From Letharia columbiana (taxonomy: Eukaryota; Ascomycota; Lecanoromycetes; Lecanorales; Parmeliaceae): a DNA stretch of 64,000 nucleotides. A program made the translations under genes and the position numbers. Of this stretch, positions 35,011-47,701 are shown in pieces. Within the stretch, counting starts at the first letter, position 1, and each line of letters begins with the position of its first letter. The stretch spans positions 1,344,501 through 1,408,500 of the forward strand of contig NW_023501040.1 in the NCBI RefSeq assembly GCF_014066305.1. Direction: 5' to 3'. Below the pieces are notes generated by a model that saw only the letters and a program-made list of their open reading frames with translations, did no database searches and was not told the DNA's origin.

Positions 35011-37734
35011 TATTAAAAGATAATATAATTATTAAAAAAAGCGAAAAAAAATTAAAATTAAATAAGATTAATTTATTTAAAAATATAAAGTTTAATAATT
35101 TATTAAATTAAAATTAATTTAAATATATTAATTATATATAATTAGATAAAATAATTATTATTAATTAAAAAAAAAGAAGAGATTTATATTATTATTATAA
35201 ATAAGATTTATATTATTATTATAAATAAGATTTATATTATTATTACTTCTTTATAATTTTCTTTATAATCTTTTTCTTAATTATAATAATCTTTATCTTT
35301 TTAAATAATAATATTTTTAAAATTATATATATTTTAATCTAATTAAATTAATAATTATAATTAAAATATTTAAAATATTAATTTTTTTTTTAATTAATTT
35401 TTTAATTATTTTAAATAAAATAATCGCTATAAATCTAATTTAAACTTTTATTTATTAATCTTTTTTATATTTATATATATAATTTTTAATTAATAAAGAT
35501 TTTAATTAATTTTTTATAAATACTTAATAATTAAAAAAAATATTAAATATTAATAATTTATAATTAAAATTTAAAAATAATAAGTCTTTATAATATAGCG
35601 ATTTTATAATTTTTATTATAATTTAATAATATAATAATAATTAAAAATCGAATATAAAATTTATTAAATATCTTTTATTTTTATAATAAATATTAAGTTA
35701 TAAAGTAAAGTATTATTTTTTATTAATTTATTATAATTATTAAATATATTATAAAATTTTAAAATTATCTCTTTTATAATATTATAAAAATTCTTATTTA
35801 ATAAATTTATTTATATTTTAAATATATTAAATATAATTAATTTATAATAATTTTAAATATAATCTATTTTATTTTTTTATTAAAAAATAATATAAATTAT
35901 TTTATTAAAATTTAAAATCTAAATAAAATCGCTATTTATTTTATTTTTCTTTTTTATTATAAAAATAAAATATATTAAAATATTTTTTATTATTTTTAAT
36001 AATAAAAATAATAAAAATAATAAAAATAGATATTCTAATTTTAATAACTTTTAATTTAATTAATTATTTATTTATATTAAAATTTAAAAACTTTATTAAA
36101 ATAATTATTTCTTCTTTAATAATTAAGATTTAAATTTAAATTTTAAATTTTATATTTATAATAATAAAAGTTTTTATATTAAAATAATAAAGATTTTATA
36201 ATTCTTAAAATTATATTATAATTATATTAAGATTTTAAATAATAATATTAAAATTATAAATTTAAATTTAATAATATTAAATTATTAATAATAATTTAAA
36301 TTAAATTTCTTTTTAATTTAAATTTATAATAAATTAAATAAGATTTTTTTATTAATATAAATAGATAATAAATAAAATAATTAAGAGATAATTAAAATAT
36401 TTTTTTATAAAAATAAAATAAATAAATAGATAAAGAATTATTTAAATATTTTTTTTATAATAAAATAATTAAATAATTAATATTTAAAAGATTTTTATAA
36501 AAATAAAATAAATAAATAGATAGATAGATAAATAAATAAAAAATTATTTAAATATCTTTTTTATAATAAGATAATTAAATAATTAATATTTAAAAGATTT
36601 CTATAGAATAAAATAGATAAATAAATAAAAAATTATTTAAATATTTTTCTATAATAAGATAATTAAATAATTAATATTTAAAAGATTTTTATAAAGATAA
36701 AATAGATAAATAGATAGATAAATAGATAAATAATTTTTTTTTTTAAATTCTTTTTTATAATAAAATAATTAAATATTTAATATTTATAAAGATTTTTATA
36801 AAATAAAATAAATTAAATAAATAAAAATAGATAAATAATAATAATTTAATTTATAACTATATTAAATAATTAATATTATATTAATAAAATAAATTAGTAT
36901 ATTAAATAATAATATTAATAATATTATATAAATAAAATATTAATTATAAAGATTATTAAATAAAATATATATTAAAATTATTAAAGTATATAAATAATTA
37001 AAAATATTAATTATAAATAAAATCTAATATAACTTTAAAAAGAAATATTAGATTAAAATTATAATAATAAAATTTAAAATTAATATATTAAGAATTTTTA
37101 TTTATAAAATTATTAAATAAAAGATTTTTAATTTTAATTTTATATTAATATAATATAAAAATAAAATTATATTTTAAATTTATAATTTTATTTTAATATA
37201 TATAAATTAAAGATTTTATTTTAATTAATATTTTAAAATTATCTTAGAATTTAAACTTTATTTAAAACTTTTATTTTAAAATATTTATATTATTAAAATA
37301 TTTCTATTAAAATTAAAGTTTAATTTTATTTAAAAAGATATATCTTATATAAAATATTAAATTATTCTATTTAAAATATTCTTATTAAAATAAAGTATTA
37401 CTATTTATAAAATCTTATATTTATATAATAAATATTTTATTTAAAAATATTATAATTTTAAATTTATCTTTAATATAATTATTATTTAAATATATTTTTA
37501 AAAAATAAATTAAGATTTCTAATTTTTAAAAAGAGATTTAAATATTTTTAAATTTCGATTTTTAAATTTATAATAATTAAATATTATTATCTTTATTATT
37601 ATTATAATTAATTATTATTTTAAAATAATTATTAATTAAATATTATTAAATTATAATTAATTTAAAATAATTAATATAAATATTATTATTATAATTATTT
37701 ATTATTAAAAAAATTAATTTTAAAAATATTATTA
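35011..37734. other. Extremely AT-rich DNA, nothing recognisable
   Basis: Very few G or C. Between 36360 and 36790 short runs of ATAAATAGATA tetramers and a roughly 110-130-bp unit ending in AATTAAATAATTAATATTTA repeat four or five times. No coding signal. Confidence 0.5.
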
Positions 37735-38560
37735 TTATTAATATATATAAAAGAATAAAATAGAATTAAATTTAAAAATTTTAAATTTATATATATAATT
37801 AATTATTAATTTAAATTTTATACGCTTTTTAATTAAATTAATTAAATTAAATTAATAACTTTTTTATAACTCTTCTTATTAAAAATTTATATATAAAAAT
37901 TTTATATTTTAAAGTATTTAGTTTATAATATATATAATTACTTTATAATTTCTTAAATTATAAAGCTTCGCTTTATACTTTCTAACGTTATAAAAATTAT
38001 AAAATTTAATTTATTATTAATAAATTAAATAAATATTTAAATATAATAATTATAATAATTATATTAAACGTATTTAAAATTAAATAATAATTCTTTTATT
38101 ATTTATATAATTATATTTCTTTTTTATTTCTACTATTTTATTAATTTATAAATATATTTATTTTTAATATCTTTTATTTAAATATTACTAAATATCTAAA
38201 ATATATATTTACTTTTATTTATCTTTTAAAGTCTTTTATTAATACTCTTTAAATTATCTTTTAATAAATTTATTATTATTAATAATTAAGATTATAAGCG
38301 AGTTTAATAATTATCTATTATTATTTATAAATATATTAAAAAAATTTTAAAAAAAGTTTAAATAAATATTTTTTTTTTCTTTTAAGTATAATATATTTTT
38401 TAAATTAATATTTAAATATTATAATTATATTAAACCGTTTAAAATTAAATAATAATTCTTTTTTTTATATAGGTTTTTATTTTAATTCTATTTTTTTTAT
38501 TATTTTATTAATTCTATTAATTTTATTAATATAAATATATTTATTCTTAATATTTTTATA
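37735..38560 (+). repeat. RIP-mutated copies of the 33.06-kb direct repeat
   Basis: 37735-38170 follows the 33060-33500 sequence with extensive C-to-T/G-to-A change (CGCGTTCGGGATCGAATAAT has become CGTATTTAAAATTAAATAAT). A second, partial copy of the end follows at about 38425-38560. Confidence 0.7.
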
Positions 38561-38699
38561 TATTAAAAAATTAAAAAGAATTTATAATAAATAAATATAT
38601 AGAATATTATTTAGAGAATTATTATAAAGATAATTATTAGTAATAATAATATAATAAATTTATATATTTATAATTTTAATATTAATTTATTTAATTAAT

Positions 38700-39550
38700 A
38701 TAAGAAAAGTTAATATAGTAAATAAATATAAAGAATATTATAAAGAAATTAAATAATAATAAAATTTTTAATATTAAAAATATAACTTAGCTCTAAGATT
38801 CTATATTATATACTCTTTATAATTTTATATTAAATTATTATTTAATAAATAAAGAATATTATTATAATTTAATTTATTATCTTTATTATATTAAAAAGTA
38901 AAAAAAAAATTATAATAAATAAATATAAAGAATATTATAAAGAAATTAAATAATAATAAAATTTTTAATATTAAGAATATAATTTAACTCTTTAAAATCT
39001 TATATTATATACTTTTTATAATTTTATATTAAATTATTATTTAATAAATAAAGAATATTATTATAATTTAATTTATTATTTTTATTATATTAAAAAATAA
39101 AAAAAATTTAAATAAAAAATAAAATTATAATAAATAAATATAAAGAATATTATAAAGAATATTATAAAGAATATTATAAAGAATATTATAAAGAATATTA
39201 TAAAGAAATTAAATAATAATAAGATTTTTAATATTAAGAATATAGCTTAACTCTTTAAAATTCTATATTATATACTTTTTATAATTTTATATTAAATTAT
39301 TATTTAATAAATAAAAAATATTATTATAATTTAATTTATTATTTTTATTATATTAAAAAGTAAGAGAAGAAATTATAATAAATAAATATAATGGAATATT
39401 ATAAAGAATATTATAAAGAATATTATAAAGAAATTAAGGTAATAATAAAATTATTATTATTAAGAATACAACTTAGCTCTTTAAGATTTTATATTATATA
39501 CTCTTTATAATTCTATATTAAATTATTACTTCGAAATAATATATATTTAA
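38700..39550 (+). repeat. Degenerate tandem units of about 200-250 bp
   Basis: The phrase ATTATAAAGAAATTAAATAA followed by TATATTATATACTTTTTATA and TTTAATAAATAAAGAATATT comes back four times (about 38735, 38935, 39195 and 39425), with extra AATATTATAAAG repeats before some units. Related single units are at 31.5-32.0 kb. Confidence 0.7.
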
Positions 39551-39639
39551 ATAAATTAAAATTATTTAATATTTATAGCTATTTTATTATTTAAAAAATT
39601 TTATTATAATAAAAGATATTATAAAATTTATATTATTAA

Positions 39640-40440
39640 TTAATATATTATTTTTATTTCTTTTTAATATTTTAATACTTCTTATTATAAGAATATAGTC
39701 TTTCTCTATTTTTTATAAATAATTATTATAAATTAATTTTTTATATTTAATATATCTTTCTAATTAAATCTTAACGCGTCTTTCTTTATATATATATATT
39801 TATATATTATATAAATTAAATTAATTTTATAATAATAAAAATAGATTAAAAATTATAATATATAATAAGGTTCGATTTAATTTAGAGTTAAGACTAAATT
39901 AATTTAATTTAAAAAAAATTTTATTTTATTTAATAAAAAAAAATTTAATTTAATTTAGAAAAATTTAACTTTATAAATTTAATTTATAAGTCTTTACTTA
40001 TATTTAATAATTAGATATTTAAATTTAAATTTAAATATTTATCTATAAAATCTTTATAAAACTTTATAAAATTATTTATAAAATCTTTATAAAGATTATT
40101 TTTAATATCTTTTTTAATTTTTTATAAATAACTATTATAAATTAAAATTTTTTTATTTAATATTTTTTTTAATTAAATATTTATTCTATTTTATATATAT
40201 ATATTTATAAATTATATAAAATAATAAAATAATTTTATATAATATTAATATTATATAATATTAAAAATTATTAATATTTCTTAATAATAATTCTAATTAA
40301 AAAAATAAAAAATAAATTTAATTTATAAATCTAAATTTATTAAAATATAAAAAATTAAAAAAATATTTATTAAATTTATCTAATAATATTAATTTAAAAA
40401 AAAATTATAAATTTAATTTATAAATCTTTATTTATATATA
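39640..40440 (+). repeat. Mutated copies of the 34.69-kb repeat
   Basis: 39640-40010 matches 34690-35010 in the same orientation, and the last part (TTTAATTTATAAATCTTTA) recurs again near 40440. Differences are C-to-T and G-to-A in type. Confidence 0.62.
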
Positions 40441-40524
40441 ATATAATTATAATTTTATTTTTATTTTTTATAATTAAATTATTTATAATTATTTTAATAT
40501 TTTTATAATAATTATTTTTATTAT

Positions 40525-40527
40525 TTC

Positions 40528-40575
<48 letters not shown>

Positions 40576-40585
40576 TATTATTTAT
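40525..40585 (+). repeat. (ATT)n microsatellite
   Basis: About eighteen ATT units with one interruption (ACT). Confidence 0.85.
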
Positions 40586-42395
40586 TTTAGAAAATTATAT
40601 TTAAAAAAAATTACGAAAAAATCGAAAAAAATAAAGTTTTAAAATTCTCGAATAATTTTTTTTATTCGAATTATGAACTAGCTAATTTTTTTTTTTTTTT
40701 TTTTTTAATTTACTTAGTTAAACTCTTAATTATTTATTTATAAATTTAATCTTTAATAAGCTAAGTAACAGCGCTCTAAAATTTAAAAAATTTAAATTAA
40801 TAATTTTTTATATAAAAGTTTAAAAAAACGAATCTTCGAAATATTTAAGACGAAGATTTATTAATAAAAGATATTTTTAAAATCGATAATTTTTATCTAA
40901 AATTCGTTATTTCGAATTATTCGAATTATTAAAAGATTTAAAAAATATATATAACTTTATAATTTAAATTACTATTAAAGATAGTTAGAATTACTTCGCT
41001 TTTAAAAAAATTAAATTAATAATAAATTTAAAAAAATTATAATTTTAAAAAATATATTTATAATCTTAACGATTCTACTTAATTCTCTTAAAAACTAAAT
41101 TTTAAAAAATTCGAATTAATAAATTCTTATAATTTTAATCTTTTAATTTTTTCGAAATAAAGAACTTCGAAAAATATAAATCTTTTTAAGAAAATTATAA
41201 TTCTTAAGTTATAGCTTAATAATAATATATTATAAAAAAATTAAATTAGTAATATAAATAGAAAAGCTTTAAAATAATTAAATTTTAAAATAATATTTAT
41301 ATAATAATATATTATCTACATTATATCTTATTAAGAAATTCTCTAATATTTTCTAAGATTTAAGAAATTCGAATTAGTAAAAAGCTCGAAAAATTCGAAG
41401 TAATAAAAATTAATAATAAAGAAATTTTAATCTCTTTATAATAGATATCTATTAAATTAATTTTTAATATTTTAATTTTTTCGAGAGATAGATATTTAAG
41501 AATTATAAATTAAGCGATTAACTTTATAAGTAATATACTTTAAACTCTATCTTATTTAGAATTACGCTCTTTTTAAAAAATTAGTTTAAAATTCTTAAAT
41601 CTTTTAATAGAATAAAATTTATTTTTATCTTATCTTTATATTATCTAAATTCTTTATCTTTCGAAATTTTTAAATTAATAAAGTTTAAATAAAGATTTAA
41701 ATAAATTAAACTTATTAGTTTTATCTAATATATATTATAATACTTCTTCTTCTTAAAATTATTTATATTAAAATTTAAGATTTTTTAAAAAAATCGAAAG
41801 TTAGTATAGAAGAAGTTTAAAAAATTTAAATTCTTTAAATAATTCGAATTATTTATATTTTTAAAGAATTACTTATACTTTCTTTTCTTTAAATATATTT
41901 ATTTATATAAAATAATTTAAATTATTTAAGAAAGATTAGAGAAGTAAAAGTTTAAATTTTTTAAAGATAAAAAAAGATATAGATATAGATAGAAGATACT
42001 TCGAAAAAAATATATTAACTATTTATATTATTAAGATTTACCTTAAAGAAATTAAAATATTAATTATTAAATTAATAGATATCTTATTATAAAGAGATTT
42101 ATATATAAAGAAAAAAAGAAAAAATTAGAGCGAAAATTTTATAGAAGATTATAATTAATATTAGATATTAATACTTTCTCTAATCTAGCTAGCTTATAAA
42201 ATTTATAAAAACTATTTAAATCTCGAAATTTTCGCTTTATTACCCGCTCGCTAACTAAGTACGATTTCCCTCGTCTCGCGTCTAAATAATTATTAACTTA
42301 CGAGAATATAAATTAAATAAGAATACTTAATAAAGCTAATTTAACTCCGCCTCCGACTTTTTATTAGCGTTATTTATAGAAAATTATAGAGAATA
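40586..42395. other. Right edge of the AT-rich block
   Basis: Less extreme composition with scattered CG dinucleotides, stops in every frame, a T run of about 21 near 40685. Normal DNA begins abruptly at about 42400. No element identified. Confidence 0.5.
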
Positions 42396-43069
42396 TATTT
42401 TACATCATTACTGCCAAAACTCATGCCTACCATTATCTTCAGAGCATGTTGTAGTTGATTATAGTCGAAGAGTCCTACCACTGAGTCCGTCAGTTGAGTC
42501 CTCTCAGACCAGGTTTCGTCACGTCCGTCAGACAATCAACAATCTGGTGAGTATTACTTTCCATGTAGCATTACTAGACAATGCCGCCTCCCATATGGCT
42601 CATCTCATGCACTTCGCTCTTTTCGGTATGCGTACCCTTCGGACCAAAACCCTTGTGAGGGGTTTCTTACCGCCACAAGATGCGTGAAAACCACCTTCCC
42701 TTCTTGGAGCTGATGTGCACGTGGTCTGCATTCGAGAGAAACAACTGTCTCGGACCGAGTCCAATCATCAGGCTATCAACGCATGTTACAAAGCCATGTA
42801 GTTGTCGGGATATGGGTAAGTCAGCTTACGATTGAGACTGATTACCTTGTGCATACGTTGTATTGTCATCCCGCGATCACGAGGTATTGAAAAGTGCGGG
42901 GACGGCTTAGGGAGAAAGAGCCCTGCATGGATAGTACTAACTTTGCAGCCGGTGCAGCAACGTCTTTTTATCCGAAGGATCCCATCGACAGGCCACCTCC
43001 GTGCTTATGCACCTTGGCGCCAAGCCAAATATGCACGCTGCCAGTCAATGGGATCGAGAGATAGAAGCA
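42396..43069. other. Upstream region of the oxidase gene
   Basis: Normal composition, no supportable gene. The open frame at 42832-43131 runs into the promoter of the next gene and has no features. Confidence 0.4.
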
Positions 43070-43077
43070 TATATAAA
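43070..43077 (+). promoter_or_regulatory. TATA box of the oxidase gene
   Basis: TATATAAA stands 64-71 bases before the ATG at 43141, followed by a CT-rich stretch where fungal transcription commonly starts. Confidence 0.6.
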
Positions 43078-43140
43078 TCCTCAAAGCCCCGTCATCTCTT
43101 TTCACTTCGAACCGTTGCTTCATTTCGATAAGTTTGCAGC

Positions 43141-45802
43141 ATGATGAGCGTCAATTGTATCTGGCTGCTGAGCCTCATTGCCACTTTCACCATTGCTACC
43201 TCCAACAACTTGCCTCTGAAGCTTTCAGTCAAGATTCCGCTCGACTCTCAATCAGCAAACGTGCATATCACCAGCGTAGACAGTTCTGCCTACCCTTTCA
43301 CAGTCTCATACGGCGGGTGCCACTCTTCAACCAGCCAGCATGAAGCGCATCACACCATCTCCACAGTAATCGAACAAGGCTCCGACCGTCTGGTCTGGAT
43401 CCTTCCCGAAGATATCCCCACAAAAGGCTGCCTTTCCGCTTGGTCCGCACGGCACGAGCTCGTTGGGCGCAGTGAGCCGTTGGAGGTCAACAAGTTTAGC
43501 AGACCCTGGATTAAGAAGCGAGAGTTGGATCGAGGGACGAGGTTAAGTAAGAGGGCGAGCATCCCTATGACCAATGCAAGTGGTATCGATGCGCAGGGTC
43601 CTTGGTTCGATGGGGTCGAGTTGCTAAAGCAGAAGGAGATTGGAACTGTCAGTGTCAATGAGGCCAAGGCAAAGAGTATGTTCGACGGGAAGTATTAGCA
43701 AAATGTGGGCGTAATCCTGATCCAGTGCGCAGAAATTGCCATTGTGGGAGCTGGCATGGCTGGCTTGATGACATTTGTGGGTGACACTATCTTGAAATTA
43801 GCGGTCCTAACGTGTCTCGCAGTTGTGTCTGAACATGAGTGGCTTCCACAATTTGGAGATAATAGAGGCCGGCCAGAGACTTGGAGGGTAAGCAGCCGCA
43901 ATGGGAGCGAGGCGAGCATGCGCGCTGACCGTTAGTACCATCAATCTCAAGTCGCGTCCACACAGCATATCTGGAAGGCGGTCCATTTGATTACCAATAC
44001 CAGGAGATGGGACCTATGCGCTTCCCGGAGAGTATCCAATATGCGGGAACAAACGAGACGCTGCAAGTCAATGACATGAAGCTCACCTTCCAGCTTGCCG
44101 AGTTTATGAACACGCTGAACAAAGGCCATACAAACTTCACCGTAAATTTCATTCCCTGGATCCAGAATAACCCGAACGGATTACAATATTTCCACGGGAT
44201 CAAGAAGCCGAATGGCCTACCGCCAACCATCACTGAGGCGAAGAACAACAAGAATTTGACTGCGCAAATCCCCATCGATCCACTTGTCACCAAATTGACA
44301 AACACCTACAACGATATAGTCTGCGATCCGACTCTCATGGCGGCTGCAGCAAAAAATCAATTCACAGCCCACAAGGCATTTCTTGACACTGGCTTGGATG
44401 GTCTTGGAGGTGACGACTGGTCGGAGTTTGCTTACTTCCACAATGTCCTCAAGTACTCGCTCAATGTTACCGATCAGGTAATCTCAACATCAGCGGCAGG
44501 AGAAGGCGGAGATTCTTTTTGGGAAGATATGTATGGTGCACTCTTCACTTGCGAAGCCTGATGTGCTGACGCAACACCCCAGCTACGACTGCGAATACTT
44601 TTCAGCTACAAAGTGGAGGACCATTGACGGGGTAAGCTTTGGTCAAACATTGAGTGCATAGCATCCATCACTTAGCAAGTTTTAGGGGCTTAACCGACTG
44701 CCATACTCGTTCTATCCGCATGTTGGTGCTATCACGACCATGAATCGTATGATCGAGAGAGCGGAGTTTCTGCCCGAGACCAACCAGGTCCAGCTGTCAT
44801 GGAAGAATAGCTTCACCGACGTTGCATTCCAGAATGCGACCTATGACTATGCGATGATTGCTGTGCCGTTCTCCAAGGTCCGAAGTTGGCGGTTCCCGAA
44901 CACCTGCATGTGCTTCCTTACCCGTGAAACTGGTCTGTCTTGCTGACTGAGAACAGTATTTGATCCAACTCTCACGGATGCAATTAGTGCTGTGCCGTAT
45001 ACCACTGTCTGCAAGGTGAGAATCTGCTTTCCGTAGCTTCCCAGAACTGTCCCAGGCTCATCAGCCGCAGGTCGCGCTCCAATTTCAAACACGTTTCTGG
45101 GAACACTTTGAGCTGCCAATCTTTGGCAGTTGTTCCACTACGACAGATATTCCAGGTATTGGCGAAATTTGCTACCCCAGCTATAACCTCAATGCCACAG
45201 GCCCAGGCGTTATATTGGCGAGCTATACAGATGGGGACTTCGGTCTTCGGTTTGCTTCGTTGACGGAAGAAGAGCATGTTCAGTACGTCTTGAACGCGAT
45301 GATTGAGATACATGGAGACGTGGCGCGGATTCAGTACACCGGCAAATATAACAGGAGATGCTGGGTGCTCGATCCGCTGGAGAGCGCCAGCTGGGCGTCG
45401 CCATCCATTGGCATGCACGAGCTGTATATTCCCGCTTACTTCAAGACGGAGAACAATGCAAGTGAATTCCCTGCAGACTTGTATGGTAAGCCGGCTGACG
45501 TTGGAGCAGATGATTTTTGTTGGGGAACATACGAGGTAAGCCATCCGCTTCTCCGACAAAGTCCATATCCCAGCTTCATTGAAAATCATCCTGCTAACTC
45601 GCCTCGAGCTATACGCACGCGTGGAGTATGCTACAAGAACCAAGTCCTGCTCGAGAAAGACAAAATTGCTGACTGATCTCTAGTTGCCTCCGCCTTGGAG
45701 TCTGGCATTCGGGGAAGCGTGCAGCTCATGCTTGAGCTAGGCCTGGTAGATGAAGCCAAGGAGATAACGAAGACGTTCATGGCCCGCTGGATAAGCATCT
45801 GA
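43141..45802 (+). CDS. Secreted FAD-dependent L-amino-acid-oxidase-like flavoprotein
   Basis: Flavin amine oxidase expected to deaminate L-amino acids oxidatively to keto acid, ammonia and H2O2. Exons 43141-43675, 43733-43776, 43823-43887, 43952-44530, 44583-44631, 44686-44905, 44957-45015, 45071-45457, 45510-45535, 45609-45625 and 45684-45802 join in phase to 699 residues. Residues 1-21 are a signal peptide. The dinucleotide-binding motif IAIVGAGMAGL lies near residue 180, followed by NLEIIEAGQRLGGRV and the FAD-contacting EMGPMRFP. The C-terminal FAD signature is VGEHTSYTHAWIASALESGI. About 180 residues precede the FAD domain, as in secreted fungal members. Two introns (44906-44956 and 45458-45509) appear to use GC donors. 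Exons 9 and 10 are only 26 and 17 nt. The family is secure; the substrate range is inferred. Confidence 0.87.
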
Positions 45803-47701
45803 TGTTGTCGATCCCGTTGATTTAGCAAGAAATTGCTGATCGTCGTGTAGCCGACCACAAGAGTTTGTCATGGAAGAATTAGTACAGGATACCGACTACC
45901 TGCCCCTTGTGGCCCGCGCAAATCCTCAATGATTCTGTATCTGCTACATAAATATGTTTTAACCCAGCTGGTTTGCGGGAGTGCGAGCTCCGGAGACCCA
46001 ACGAAATATAATTGTAGATTCGCCCTACAAGCTCAAATGTTCGATACATCTGACAGTCTTGGGAATGAAAGGTTACAGTGAATGAGACTGTCTCGAGTCG
46101 ATGTAGTATATTAATTGTCGTAGTTCACGGCTCGACGTCGAGAGATTTCTCATCTCTAACCATCCTCGTGCCAAAGCCACGCCCCACCAACAACATTACC
46201 ACCAAAAGTAAGCAGCAGTCCCACGACACCAATAATGACCTTCCTCCCAAGTGTCCTATGCTCTCCTTCACTCATGATCTGACGTTCCCGTCTCAATTCC
46301 CCTTTAAGCATCTCAGGTCTCGTCGCACTGAATTCGAAGAGAAGCTGGCTAAATGAAGGACCTGATAGATCGGGTTTGTGCTTCGCGGATGCAATCGATC
46401 TCTCATCAGTGACGCCGCGCCAAGAGGATTGAGATGACTCCCCAAATGTGTGCATGGAGATCCTGACGCAGACTCGAACTCCCAAACGCAGCTACGACTG
46501 AGAGCCAACACCGCGTATATTCCATCTTTGAACGGGCACAGGCGCCGCTATACCGGAGGGAAAAAATCATTCCCCCGGCGAGCGTACCGTGTGCGGACTG
46601 AACAGCTCGCTGCTGTCGGTCGTACGTAGCTTTCGCCTTGAGTGCCGCTCTGACGCTTCTGTCGTGTACTGACCCTGAGCTCTTGAGAGAGAGAGAGGAG
46701 GTGAGCCGCACTGCGTGTGCAATGGTGCTGCAGGGATGCTTGCGATGGTTGGGAGGGTATCCCGCGCTGATGGGTGGTCGTCGAGCCGTAAGGTGGGGGA
46801 CCTGGGCGGCTTCTGAGCAGTCTCACCTCGTATTGCTTTTGCTTTGGGGGTGAGAGGATGTGGCAAGGGGTATGCGTAGAGGGTATGGTGAATTCATAAG
46901 AGGAAGGAAAAAATGGTTTGATAGAGGAAATTCCTTGTAGATAAAACAACGATTTTTAGGGGAATTTGAAAACAAGAAGTTATGAAATCGTTACTATTCC
47001 CTAGCAACTGTCGGACTTTTTCAATTCCATCGACCCCTATACATACTCTTTGCCACATACTCTTACAAAAATGTACACGGAACGGATCGTGTCCGGTCAC
47101 TTCAAACTCGCCGGTTTTCAGCAGTTGACGCTGTCCGGAAATGGGCGCACTCAACACCGCCCCCGTCGCTTTTCAGGTAGCGTAGCGTCTCTTGACAGGA
47201 AAAGAAAAGAAAAGGAGACATCGTCAACGTATCGTGAGCCAAAAGTGCTGAAAAGGCGCCGAGACTCCAACTTTGAAAGCCGTGCTAGGATAAGAGGACA
47301 GGCGCTGGTGATTTCCGGCTGACTGACCCGGAAGAGCCGAAAGCTGGTCGGGAGTCGGGGTTCGTGCTCCGGTCCGCAATGCATGAGAGGATGGGATGGG
47401 GGATGGGGTCGCTGCGGGATTGGGCTGAGGGGGGAGGACGAGATGATTTGGTGCTGGTGCTGGTGTGTTAGAGGGGGGTGAGAGATGCGGGTTGTGTTGC
47501 TGCTGGCCTATCATAAACTGGGTAGAAATTACTACGTTAATTCAATGGGCCCGGCTCGTTCGTCAGCCATAAAACAGCCGACGACCGCAAGGAAAGTTAA
47601 GAACGATGACAATGGATGGGCGAGGGAGGTCTTTATTCTAGGGCAAATATACGAGATCTAGATTCTCTTTTGCAGAGATTGTGCCTTCAAACGTTTATCG
47701 A
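45803..47701. other. Intergenic, no confident gene
   Basis: Between the oxidase and the 3' end of the transporter gene. The best candidate is a minus-strand frame at 46156-46485 whose last 67 residues (LLFEFSATRPEMLKGELRRE, then a hydrophobic segment KVIIGVVGLLLTFGGNVVGG) look protein-like with one membrane helix, but I cannot find upstream exons or a family. The other frames are GC-rich artefacts. Confidence 0.35.

Larger units (their letters stand above)
13586..42395. repeat. 29-kb AT-rich block of RIP-mutated repeats
   Basis: Composition changes abruptly to very high A+T with extreme TpA excess and almost no long open frames for 29 kb. Homologous pairs inside and outside the block differ almost only by C-to-T and G-to-A changes (see separate entries), which is the mark of repeat-induced point mutation. 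The content is nested transposable elements, simple repeats and two unmutated islands at about 28.2-29.2 kb and 33.4-34.7 kb. Such blocks are typically heterochromatic, and one could also serve as a centromere core; nothing here proves that. Confidence 0.9.

Noticed and set aside
13586..42395. CRISPR-like or bacterial defence array
   Set aside because: Repeats are TE- or satellite-like without spacer structure, and the gene structure around them is clearly fungal.
46156..46485. Minus-strand 109-codon frame with one hydrophobic segment
   Set aside because: Protein-like tail, but no family, no supported start and no upstream exons; mentioned under the intergenic entry only.
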